From Marinobacter halophilus (lineage in GTDB: Bacteria > Pseudomonadota > Gammaproteobacteria > Pseudomonadales > Oleiphilaceae), in the NCBI RefSeq assembly GCF_003007685.1, contig NZ_PXNN01000017.1, positions 661,143 to 725,142 of the forward strand: a stretch of DNA of 64,000 nt. The letters run 5' to 3'. Positions 56,626 to 64,000 of the stretch are shown in pieces; position 1 is the first letter of the stretch, and the number at the start of each line of letters is the position of its first letter. The position numbers were made by a program, and so were the translations under genes. The notes below the pieces were generated by a model. That model had not been told where the DNA came from. It searched no databases and was given only the letters and a program-made list of their open reading frames with translations.

Positions 56626-57711
56626 TTACAGTTCAGGGGTTTCTGGCGCAGCACCCTGGAATTTGATCGGTAACCCGATCTGGCTTTGCAGCTTGTCATC
56701 GCCACGGTCAGCGTTAATAACCATACCTCTGGCCTGCATCTGCGGGTGCTCCGCCGCTTCTTCGATGGTCAGCACCGGCTCCACGCAGGCATCCACCTCG
56801 GCGAAAATGGCGCGCCATTCGGCAAAGGTTTTCGTCGCCACCTTTTCTTTAATCGCAGCTTTCATTTTTTGCTGATGCTCCGGATTCTGGCTCAGGGCAA
56901 AGCTTTTCAGGTCGCTGAGGCCCAGGGTGTCGCATAAGCGCGCTGAGAATTGCGGCTCCAGGCTGCCCACCGACAACCAGCGACCGTCGCTGGTCTGGTA
57001 ATAATCGTAGAAAGTGCCGCCGTTGAGCATGCCGCCTTCGGGCTTCTGGGGCTGTCCGCCGGCCAGAGCCGCCGCGCCGGCCATGGCGTTGAGGGCGAAG
57101 GCGGCATCGGTCATGCTGATGTCGATGAAGGCACCCTGCCCGGTCTGCTGGCGCTGGATAACGGCGGCAAGAATGCCCATAACGGCGTGGTGGGAGCCGC
57201 CGGCAACGTCGGCCACCTGGATGCCCATGGGCGGTGGCCCGCTGTCGGCGCGGCCGCAGTGGCTGGCAACGCCGGAAATGGCCAGGTAGTTGATGTCGTG
57301 GCCGGCGCGGTCTTTGTAGGGACCGGTCTGGCCGTAGCCGGTAATGGCGCAATAAATAAGGTTGGGATTGATGGCTCTGAGGGTTTCATAGCCAATGCCC
57401 AGGCGGTCCATCACGCCGGGGCGGAATTGTTCCACCACGACGTCATAGTCTTTGACCAGCTCTTTAACCTTGTCCACGCTGCCTGGCTGCTTCAAGTTCA
57501 GCTGGAGGGTCTGCTTGCCCCGACTCAGGTAGGAAAAGGTGGTGCTGAACTTGCCGTCGAACGGCGGCATCACCTTGGCCAGGTCGACCCGGTCTGGCGC
57601 CTCTACCCGCAGCACCTCAGCGCCCATGTCGGCCAGCATCATGGTGGCGTAGGGGCCGGGGAGCAAGGTGCTGAAATCGAGTATTCTGAGGGTGTTCAGG
57701 GGGCCTGCCAT
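56626..57711 (-). CDS. CoA-transferase III family, probable alpha-methylacyl-CoA racemase
   Basis: 361-residue CaiB/BaiF-type protein. The N-terminus RILDFSTLLPGPYATMMLAD and the segment AGHDINYLAISG (His138 in GHDINY) match alpha-methylacyl-CoA racemases more than true CoA-transferases, and the following GSLEPQF glutamate fits. Racemases invert 2-methylacyl-CoA in branched fatty acid or sterol side-chain degradation. It is divergent from an AraC regulator, which may control it. Confidence 0.82.
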   Translation of the reverse strand: MAGPLNTLRILDFSTLLPGPYATMMLADMGAEVLRVEAPDRVDLAKVMPPFDGKFSTTFSYLSRGKQTLQLNLKQPGSVDKVKELVKDYDVVVEQFRPGVMDRLGIGYETLRAINPNLIYCAITGYGQTGPYKDRAGHDINYLAISGVASHCGRADSGPPPMGIQVADVAGGSHHAVMGILAAVIQRQQTGQGAFIDISMTDAAFALNAMAGAAALAGGQPQKPEGGMLNGGTFYDYYQTSDGRWLSVGSLEPQFSARLCDTLGLSDLKSFALSQNPEHQQKMKAAIKEKVATKTFAEWRAIFAEVDACVEPVLTIEEAAEHPQMQARGMVINADRGDDKLQSQIGLPIKFQGAAPETPEL

Positions 57712-57899
57712 AGCAATCTCCGCTATCTTATCGGGGCATTGTTTTTACTCTGGTTCATGCTGCCGGGTTTTGCAGACAGGGCCAACTGCCGGTTACGTCA
57801 TTCGCATTGGCCGATTCTTCCATCTTTCGTTAAATCAGGTGGTTGCATTGTCGTCCCGGGCACTTATGATGAACGTCGTTCTTCTTGATGGCAGCGGTT

Positions 57900-58919
57900 A
57901 TGTCTACCCTGACGGTTTCAAAACATTTTGTGGAAGCAGCGCTCACCGGCGCCGAGCGGCTCGGGCTGGACACCCGCGCCATCTTGCAGGAGGCGGGAAT
58001 TTCTCCCGACCTGCTGCGCATCGAGATGGCTCGGGTAAACAGTGATCAGTTCAGCCGGCTGCTGCAGGTAATCTGGAACCGCACCGGTGATGAATTCATG
58101 GGTATGGGGCCGCGCAAGGCGCGAACGGGCACCTTCGCCACCATGTGCGCACTGGTGATCGGCTGCCAGACGCTGGAAGAGGTTTACCAGCAGGCGTTCC
58201 ACTTCTCCCGGCTGTTCGAGCCGATGGTCAGCATGGAGTTGGAAATCAACGCTGATAACGCCCGGCTGGTCACCCGGATTGAGGGCGAGATTAACGACCC
58301 GAGTTATTTCCTGCGGGAGAGCATTCCGGTGATCTGGCACCGCCTGGGCAGCTGGCTGATCGGCCAGCCGGTGGAGCTGGACAAGGCCGAGTTCGATTAC
58401 CCACGCCCGCCCCACGGCGATGAGTACCGGCACATTTTCCGTTGCCCGCTGGTGTTCGAAGCCGATAGCACTGCCCTCACCTTCAGCAAGCGCTTTCTGT
58501 CGGCGCCGGTCATCCGGGACAAGCCGGAGATCCGCCAGTTTCTGAAAACCTCACCGGCCGACCTGTTATCCCGGCCGGATGAAAGCAACACCTGGACTGG
58601 CCGCATCCGGGCCTTGATCGGCCGGGATTTTTCGAAACCGATGCCGGACTTTGACTGGATTGCGCAGGAGCTGCACACCAGTCCGCAAACGCTTCGGCGG
58701 CGGCTGAAGCAGGAGAATACGTCGTTTCAGGAGATCAAGGATCTGTTGCGGCGGGATATGGCGATCTATTATCTGAGCCACCAGGAACTGCCGATCAACG
58801 ACATTGCCGAGCGGGTCGGTTTTACCGAGCCCTCGACCTTTCACCGAGCCTTCAAGAAGTGGACCGGTGTCACCCCGGGCGCCTGGCGTGAAGGTGAGCG
58901 GGGTGACCTGGCGGAGTGA
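57900..58919 (+). CDS. AraC-family regulator with arabinose-binding-like N-terminal domain
   Basis: 339-residue transcription factor. N-terminal effector domain of the Arabinose_bd type (VEAALTGAERLGLDTRAILQ onward), then a C-terminal AraC DNA-binding domain with two helix-turn-helix motifs (LHTSPQTLRRRLKQENTSF and DIAERVGFTEPSTFHRAFKKW). The ATG at 57900 is used; ATG 57888 is an alternative. The gene is divergent from the racemase gene, a typical regulator-target arrangement. Ligand unknown. Confidence 0.88.
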   Translation: MSTLTVSKHFVEAALTGAERLGLDTRAILQEAGISPDLLRIEMARVNSDQFSRLLQVIWNRTGDEFMGMGPRKARTGTFATMCALVIGCQTLEEVYQQAFHFSRLFEPMVSMELEINADNARLVTRIEGEINDPSYFLRESIPVIWHRLGSWLIGQPVELDKAEFDYPRPPHGDEYRHIFRCPLVFEADSTALTFSKRFLSAPVIRDKPEIRQFLKTSPADLLSRPDESNTWTGRIRALIGRDFSKPMPDFDWIAQELHTSPQTLRRRLKQENTSFQEIKDLLRRDMAIYYLSHQELPINDIAERVGFTEPSTFHRAFKKWTGVTPGAWREGERGDLAE

Positions 58920-59801
58920 TCAGGAGCCTGAACTGCCCTGCTGCAGTTTGCGGATCAGCCGCCCCAGGGTCAGGGCGATGTCATTCACCTGATTACGGCT
59001 CTGAGCCAACTGGAACAGGCGCGAGCCGTCCCTTGGGTCGTAAATCCAGCAAGCACCAACGGCCGGTTCGCAGTCCCAGCGCGGCTGCGGATTGATACCG
59101 AAGACCGCCAGGGATAACGATGTCTGCACCGTAGTGTCATCGGTGTTCCGGGTGATTTCCTGAATGTTCAGGGTGCCGTCATTCGCGCTTACCCGGTACC
59201 GGATGTCCGCCGGCCGGTCCAGCCTAACCAGCGCTTTATCCCGGCGCCAGCCAGCCATTTCCAGTTGTGCGTTCAGGTGGATCGTCAACGCCTCCCGGTC
59301 CGAGTTGGCCAGATAGAGTTGACGCAACGCGGTCAGGTCTTGTCCACCGGCAGGTTCAATGGTCGCCACAGGCTCTCTGACCTGACCACTGCCGTCTGCC
59401 AGCGCTCTCACGCTGGCGCGACTTTCCTTCTCGATGTCCGTGATAAGCTTCAGCGCTTGCTGATAATGATTGCCGTCGGTGCTGGCCCGGGTTACGTAGG
59501 CTTCCAGCGCTGAACGGGCCTCATTCAGATGCCCGGCCTGCAGCATGGCGCGGCCCCGGTAGAAGAAATAGTCGGCAGGCTTCTCGCCTTCCATTTTCTG
59601 TAGCCGGTTCAGGTACTCACTGGCATCACCCCAGCGCTCAGTGGCTACGGCCTCTTCTGTGGCCAGCATCAGTCGCCGGATCTCGTGCTCCGGAGCCAAT
59701 GCCAGCGCCGGCGCCGAAAGCGCCGCCAAAGCTGAGCACATGACTATCCCGGCCAGCAACGAACGGCCAGAGATCAGCCGGGACTTATTGAACGCAAACA
59801 T
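58920..59801 (-). CDS. Exported TPR-like protein of unknown function
   Basis: 293-residue protein with a signal peptide (GRSLLAGIVMCSALAALSAPALA). The mature N-terminal half looks like one or two TPR repeats (RWGDASEYLNRLQKMEGEKP, ADYFFYRGRAMLQAGHLNEA); the C-terminal half is a beta-rich domain with a WDCEPAVGACWIYD segment holding two cysteines. The ATG at 59801 follows GGAG. It lies 4 bp after the rmuC stop, so the two may be cotranscribed. Role unknown. Confidence 0.7.
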   Translation of the reverse strand: MFAFNKSRLISGRSLLAGIVMCSALAALSAPALALAPEHEIRRLMLATEEAVATERWGDASEYLNRLQKMEGEKPADYFFYRGRAMLQAGHLNEARSALEAYVTRASTDGNHYQQALKLITDIEKESRASVRALADGSGQVREPVATIEPAGGQDLTALRQLYLANSDREALTIHLNAQLEMAGWRRDKALVRLDRPADIRYRVSANDGTLNIQEITRNTDDTTVQTSLSLAVFGINPQPRWDCEPAVGACWIYDPRDGSRLFQLAQSRNQVNDIALTLGRLIRKLQQGSSGS

Positions 59802-59805
59802 ACCG

Positions 59806-61386
59806 CTACTCCTGATTCTCATTCTCGCCGTCATCTGCATCCACCTCAGCCTGATCGACAATGGCCTTGGGAAGCTCCTTCTTGACCCGCACGCCAAGTT
59901 CAACAAACCGGTTGGCCTGGGCAATCAGATTACCACGGCCCCGGGTCAGAGTGTTCATGGCGCTGTCATAACTTCCCTGGGCGGTATGCAACTGGCTGCC
60001 AAGGCGTTCCATGGCTTCAACAAACACCCTCAATTTGTCATAGACCGCGCCGGCCCTGTCGGCAATACGCCGGGCGTTCTGGCTCTGACGTTCGTAACGC
60101 CAGATGTTCTCGATGGTGCGCAAGGTCGCCAACAAGGTGGTTGGTGTCACCACAATAATCTTTCGTTCGAAGGCTTCTGAGAACAGGTTCTCGTCCTGCT
60201 GGAATGCCGCCACAAACGCCGGCTCTATTGGCATGAAGAGCAGCACGAAATCGGGTGAATGCAGGCCGCTGAGCTGGCTGTAGTCTTTTTCACTGAGGCT
60301 CCGGATGTGATTCCGGACCGCTTCTACATGCTGTTTCAGGGCCTCGTCACGGGCACCATCGTTCTCCGCCACCACCCATTGTTGATAAGCCACTAGCGAT
60401 ACTTTGGAGTCAACCACCAGGTTGCGCTGATCCGGCAGGTGCACAATCACATCCGGGCGCAACAGCTGATTGTCGCTATCCCGGTAACTGCCCTGGGTTT
60501 CGTATTCCACGCCTTTTCTGAGGCCGGAACGCTCAAGCACCCGCTCCAGAATCAGCTCTCCCCAATTACCCTGAACCTTTTTGTCACCTTTCAGGGCACG
60601 GGTCAGGTTGGCCGCCTCTTCGGTGATCTGGCGGTTGAGATCCTGCAGCGATTTGATTTCACTGCGCAGGGCCTGGCGGTCCCGGGTTTCAGTGGTATAG
60701 ACGTCTTCAACCCGCTTGCGGAAGTCCTGCAGCTGATCGCGAAACGGGTTGAGCAAAGAGTCCAGGCTGGTTTTTGACTGTTGGGTAAAACGTTCGCTCT
60801 TCTGATCGAAAATCCGGTTCGCCAGATTTTCAAATTCCTGCTTAAGCGCATCCCGGTTCTTTTCCAGAAGCTCCAGCTTCTCTGACGCAGAGCGGCGCTC
60901 TTTATCCAGCGTGACCTGTTGCTCGCGCAGCTCTATTTTCAGTTGGCTGAAGTCTTCGCTCAGGGCGTCTGCCCGTTGCCGGAGCACCCGGTTTTCCTGC
61001 TCCAGTTGCGCCAACCGTTCACGCCGCCCCGCCAGCTCAGACTCCGCCGACGCCAATCGATTCTCCAGCCCTGTGGCTTTCTGGCGCCAGCCCTCAAGCC
61101 CCTGGTCCCGCTCGACAAGCCGTTGTTTCTGCTCGGCCACTAATGCTTCAAGATGGCTGATCTGCTGATGCTGCAGAGCCTGGGCCTGCTCTGCGTCTCG
61201 CATGGTGTCGTCCTGGCGCACCACCTCCTGCGCCTGCCGCTCATTGGCATGGCCTAACCGGCGAATCATGACCATCGCCCACACCAGCCCGACAAGTGCG
61301 GCAATACCCGCAGCCAGGCCCACCACAAACCAGTTTGCCAGCCATTCCGGGCGGGTCTCCATGAGATTGGTCAAAACGTCGACCAC
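59806..61386 (-). CDS. rmuC: RmuC-type nuclease-like protein
   Basis: 526 residues from a GTG at 61386 that follows AAGGAG at 9-nt spacing (ATG 61362 and GTG 61452 are alternatives). N-terminal TM (WFVVGLAAGIAALVGLVWAM), a long coiled coil, then the RmuC domain with GNWGELILERVLERSGLRKG, RPDVIVHLPDQRNLVVDSKV and IVVTPTTLLATLRTI. RmuC limits DNA inversion and rearrangement in E. coli; its domain resembles restriction-type nucleases. Confidence 0.9.
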   Translation of the reverse strand: MVDVLTNLMETRPEWLANWFVVGLAAGIAALVGLVWAMVMIRRLGHANERQAQEVVRQDDTMRDAEQAQALQHQQISHLEALVAEQKQRLVERDQGLEGWRQKATGLENRLASAESELAGRRERLAQLEQENRVLRQRADALSEDFSQLKIELREQQVTLDKERRSASEKLELLEKNRDALKQEFENLANRIFDQKSERFTQQSKTSLDSLLNPFRDQLQDFRKRVEDVYTTETRDRQALRSEIKSLQDLNRQITEEAANLTRALKGDKKVQGNWGELILERVLERSGLRKGVEYETQGSYRDSDNQLLRPDVIVHLPDQRNLVVDSKVSLVAYQQWVVAENDGARDEALKQHVEAVRNHIRSLSEKDYSQLSGLHSPDFVLLFMPIEPAFVAAFQQDENLFSEAFERKIIVVTPTTLLATLRTIENIWRYERQSQNARRIADRAGAVYDKLRVFVEAMERLGSQLHTAQGSYDSAMNTLTRGRGNLIAQANRFVELGVRVKKELPKAIVDQAEVDADDGENENQE

Positions 61387-61642
61387 AGCGGACAGCTCCT
61401 TTTGCAACGGGTTCGGAACGAAAATCAGAACGCCACAGTTTACCGCAAGCACGCAACTTTGTGCCCGTTAACTCCTTACAATCAACGGTCCTCGCAGTTT
61501 GCGGCTCGACTGATTGGCATTTCAGAAAAGAGCTGGAATCCAGTTCTGGACGGCCACCGTAAATTCCACTAAAAGGGTTAAACGGATCTTTTAACGGCAC
61601 CTGAATCGATCGATTCAAACACGCCAAGGCAGGGCCCAGCAC

Positions 61643-62017
61643 ATGCTCAAAGAACTCTGGAGAAAGTTAGGCGCAGACTTCATGCAGGCCGATGACATGG
61701 CGTCTGCCGAAGGCGAGATGCGCAACTCCGGAGCCGAAGGCGTTCGCGTTGTTCCACATATCACCCACACCGGCGAGTTCCACCTTGAGCGCCTCACCCA
61801 CCTGCTTAAACGTCGTTATGGCAAGACCATGGCCGTGCCGGAACACACCGGGGTCAGCGATCATACCCTGAAAGATGTGATCGGTTTTGCCGCCCGGATT
61901 CAGGATCAGGACATCCAGCGAGAGCTTTTGTTGTTCTACCTGAACTGCTCACCGGTTATCCAGGAATTTCTCCGCTCCGAAACCGCATTAGGTCAGGACC
62001 GTCGCGTAAAGCGTTGA
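61643..62017 (+). CDS. Small conserved hypothetical protein
   Basis: 124-residue soluble, mainly helical protein (begins MLKELWRKLGADFMQADDMA; mid-region FHLERLTHLLKRRYGK). It has no signal peptide, membrane segment or recognised motif. Divergent from rmuC and 145 bp before the retropepsin gene. The ribosome site is weak (AAGG). Family not recognised; the gene looks real by length, codon character and position. Confidence 0.55.
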   Translation: MLKELWRKLGADFMQADDMASAEGEMRNSGAEGVRVVPHITHTGEFHLERLTHLLKRRYGKTMAVPEHTGVSDHTLKDVIGFAARIQDQDIQRELLLFYLNCSPVIQEFLRSETALGQDRRVKR

Positions 62018-62162
62018 GCCTGACCTGCGGGCCTTAACCAACTGTAAAGTATCTGAACACGTGTGTTGTAGTATACTTTGTCGCCTGTCTCAGCAACACA
62101 TTCAACGGCTGCGCGCTTGCCGGGTTTACACAAGTGTCCGGCAGCCTTTTCAGGGGAATTAA

Positions 62163-62963
62163 ATGGGTTACAAGTTCTTCCGGCCTCGGCGTTTTATCAT
62201 GTTCGCGATTCCGGGGCTGGCGCTTGTGCTTGCCGGCTGTTCTGCAGATCGATACTTCATGGTTCCCAAGGACGGAGTAGAAGACATCAGGGCGGCCGTG
62301 CATACCCAGAGGGCCACTCTGGTCACCATGGAAAACAACGCAACGGTTCGGCAGGAGCAACTGCTTCAGCACAACCAAACTGCCACCCAGTCCATTCTTG
62401 ACGCCATCAGTACCCAGGTAGAACGGCCATCGTGCCCGCCTGCAGTCCAACCGGTCTGCCCGAGCGTCTCGGAAGATCGGGGCCGGGCCGATCGGCTTAA
62501 AGGCAAGGTCATTGTGGGTGAACTGGAAAAGTTTTATCTGGCCGGTCCCGGGCATATCTACACCGCTCGCATTGACAGCGGCGCCGAAACCTCATCGATT
62601 CACGCCCGCAACGTCAAGCGCTTTGAGCGCGACGGCGGCAACTGGGTACGTTTTGAGGTGCCGGTGCCCGGAGCAGACGGCGAATGGGCGACCATGGAGC
62701 GGGAAATTTCTCGCCGGGTTCGGGTTATCCAGGCCAGCGCCGAAGAAGCCGAACGCCGGGTGGTGGTCGAGCTCCAGTTTGCCATCGGCGACCATCAACA
62801 GGTCGCCGAATTCACCCTCGCCGACCGCGCCAACCTTACCTACGAAGTCCTCATCGGACGCAACATTCTGCGAGACGTGATGCTGATAGACGTCGGCAAG
62901 GAATTTGCCACTGAACTCCCTGACTCCTACCGTGAGCGCGCCACAACCGGGGATGACTCATGA
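62163..62963 (+). CDS. Retropepsin-like lipoprotein (Zn_protease/RloA family)
   Basis: 266-residue lipoprotein with lipobox LAGC (Cys26), a helical linker with two cysteines (CPPAVQPVC), then a C-terminal domain with RIDSGAETSSIHA (Asp138-Ser-Gly), the active-site signature of the retropepsin-like family once called ATP-dependent zinc proteases. In many gammaproteobacteria such genes form a cluster with an inactive transglutaminase-7TM protein and a RimK-like ATP-grasp ligase. The second is the next gene here, overlapping by ATGA. Probably periplasmic peptide processing. Confidence 0.83.
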   Translation: MGYKFFRPRRFIMFAIPGLALVLAGCSADRYFMVPKDGVEDIRAAVHTQRATLVTMENNATVRQEQLLQHNQTATQSILDAISTQVERPSCPPAVQPVCPSVSEDRGRADRLKGKVIVGELEKFYLAGPGHIYTARIDSGAETSSIHARNVKRFERDGGNWVRFEVPVPGADGEWATMEREISRRVRVIQASAEEAERRVVVELQFAIGDHQQVAEFTLADRANLTYEVLIGRNILRDVMLIDVGKEFATELPDSYRERATTGDDS

Positions 62964-64000
62964 TCGTGCGCTCCAGAGCACCGTTTTACGTCTTCGTCTT
63001 CCTGTTAATCGCAGCCGGCATCAGCATCGCCACCTGGCGACATATCGAACTTGGCGTGCCCTGGATGACCGGGGAACAACGTCCGGTCTGGATGATTGAA
63101 GCCCGCGTCGATTTTGAAGGCCTTAACGAAGCCGCTCAGGTTAGCCTGCACATCCCCGAGCAACCACCTGGCTTCAGCATTTTGACCGAGCAGGCGGCCT
63201 CTCCTGGTTACGGCTTCTCGGTTCTGGAAACCTCAGCCAGCCGTCGGGCCGAGTGGACCAAGCGCGAGGTGTCCGGGCCGCAAACGCTGTACTTCAAGGT
63301 GCAGTTTGTACCCGAGGAATCCGCCACCGAAAGTGCCCTTACCCGAAAACCAAGACCCACCCCGGCATTCTGGGAAGAGCCCCAGGCAACCGCGGTGCGG
63401 GAGCTGCTGCGCCAAGCCACCGAGCGCTCCAGCTCCCCGGAAAGCCTCACCCGCGAGCTGATCCAGCTGTTACAGCCAGACAGCCGTACCCAGAACACGA
63501 CCTTGCTGGTGTCTGATGACAACTACCTGCAGCTGCTGGTTCATATGCTCAATCACACCGGCATTCCCGCTCGCACGGCCGACGGCCTGAAGCTGGAAGA
63601 TGCCCGCCGGCGTCAGCAGCTAATGCCTTTCCTGCAGATTCACAACGGCGAACGCTGGCTTACCTTTGATCCGAGAACTGCCGAACAGGGTGTTCCGGAA
63701 AATCTGCTGCTCTGGCGCCAGGGCGCGGAATCTCTGCTGGATGTGATTGGTGGCGGCAACTCTCAGGTCAGCTTCTCCATGCTCAGGCAAACCGTGCCCG
63801 CACTGCAATTAGCAACGCTGGAAGCGAACCAGAAAGGGCTGGGGGTACTCGGGTTCTATCAGCTCCCGATCGAAGAACAAAGCATGTTCCGAATGCTACT
63901 CCTGTTGCCCCTGGGCGCCCTGATTGTCGCTTTCATGCGCATCGTGATTGGCATCCGCACGTCCGGCACCTTCATGCCGGTGCTGATTGCGGTGGCGTTT
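62960..64000 (+). CDS. Inactive transglutaminase-7TM protein (partial)
   Basis: First 347 residues of a larger membrane protein cut by the window's right edge. N-terminal TM (APFYVFVFLLIAAGISIATW), a beta-rich periplasmic domain, a transglutaminase-like domain lacking the usual catalytic cysteine environment (NYLQLLVHMLNHTGIPARTA), and the beginning of the membrane part (MFRMLLLLPLGALIVAFMRI). It matches the inactive transglutaminase fused to 7TM family. The ATG overlaps the retropepsin stop (ATGA). A RimK-like ligase gene would be expected next. Confidence 0.85.
   Translation, partial: MIVRSRAPFYVFVFLLIAAGISIATWRHIELGVPWMTGEQRPVWMIEARVDFEGLNEAAQVSLHIPEQPPGFSILTEQAASPGYGFSVLETSASRRAEWTKREVSGPQTLYFKVQFVPEESATESALTRKPRPTPAFWEEPQATAVRELLRQATERSSSPESLTRELIQLLQPDSRTQNTTLLVSDDNYLQLLVHMLNHTGIPARTADGLKLEDARRRQQLMPFLQIHNGERWLTFDPRTAEQGVPENLLLWRQGAESLLDVIGGGNSQVSFSMLRQTVPALQLATLEANQKGLGVLGFYQLPIEEQSMFRMLLLLPLGALIVAFMRIVIGIRTSGTFMPVLIAVAF

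Overview
The window reads as a contiguous chromosomal segment of a marine gammaproteobacterium, most likely Marinobacter or a close relative. This rests on recalled gene order and protein character, not on a database search. The supporting features are the FleQ/FleS/FleR flagellar hierarchy fused to an hsbA-hsbR-hptB module, lexA-sulA with their usual Pseudomonas-type neighbours, a two-domain FabG-like reductase divergent from a FadI-type thiolase, a retropepsin/transglutaminase pair and abundant lipid-handling genes. I see no prophage, insertion sequence, CRISPR array or rRNA operon. Almost all of the DNA is coding.

Layout. 1-13.5 kb (minus strand) is one flagellar block transcribed fliT, fleQ, fleS, fleR, fliE, fliF, fliG, fliH, fliI, fliJ, then hsbA, hsbR, hptB. 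Sigma-54 type promoters can be read 59 bp upstream of both fleS and fliE. 13.6-17.2 kb holds a DUF1329 protein under a PsrA-like operator, two small conserved genes, and the SOS pair lexA-sulA with a LexA box. 17.3-19.7 kb (plus) is an amidoligase / class I glutamine amidotransferase / SIMPL-domain operon of unknown product. 19.7-25.2 kb is tamA-tamB. 25.4-32.5 kb is mixed: a voltage-sensor-like membrane protein with no visible pore, a shikimate-kinase-like gene coupled to an internally deleted sstT, the initiator tRNA, fadI and the divergent fabG-like gene, a Val-Asp-Val tRNA operon, and a DUF2846 lipoprotein.

32.6-41.1 kb carries a membrane-anchored coiled-coil protein, purE-purK separated by a long perfect inverted repeat, sodB, an EAL phosphodiesterase with a degenerate GGDEF domain, and lemA with an extended M48 protease. 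41.1-44.8 kb is a partial type II secretion set (gspN-gspC-gspD). 44.9-50.2 kb has groES-groEL with a legible sigma-32 promoter, fxsA, a FabG-type reductase and a class I fumarase. 50.6-58.9 kb has two large convergent exported lipoprotein hydrolases (a VolA-like lipase and a penicillin/AHL-acylase family enzyme), then an alpha-methylacyl-CoA racemase divergent from an AraC regulator. 58.9-64 kb has a TPR-like exported protein, rmuC, a small unknown gene, and the start of a retropepsin / inactive-transglutaminase-7TM operon that runs off the right edge.

The most interesting items are the pore-less voltage-sensor protein, the doubly deleted sstT that keeps its frame and its coupling to the next gene, the amidoligase-GATase-SIMPL operon, the retropepsin/transglutaminase system and the purE-purK palindromic element.
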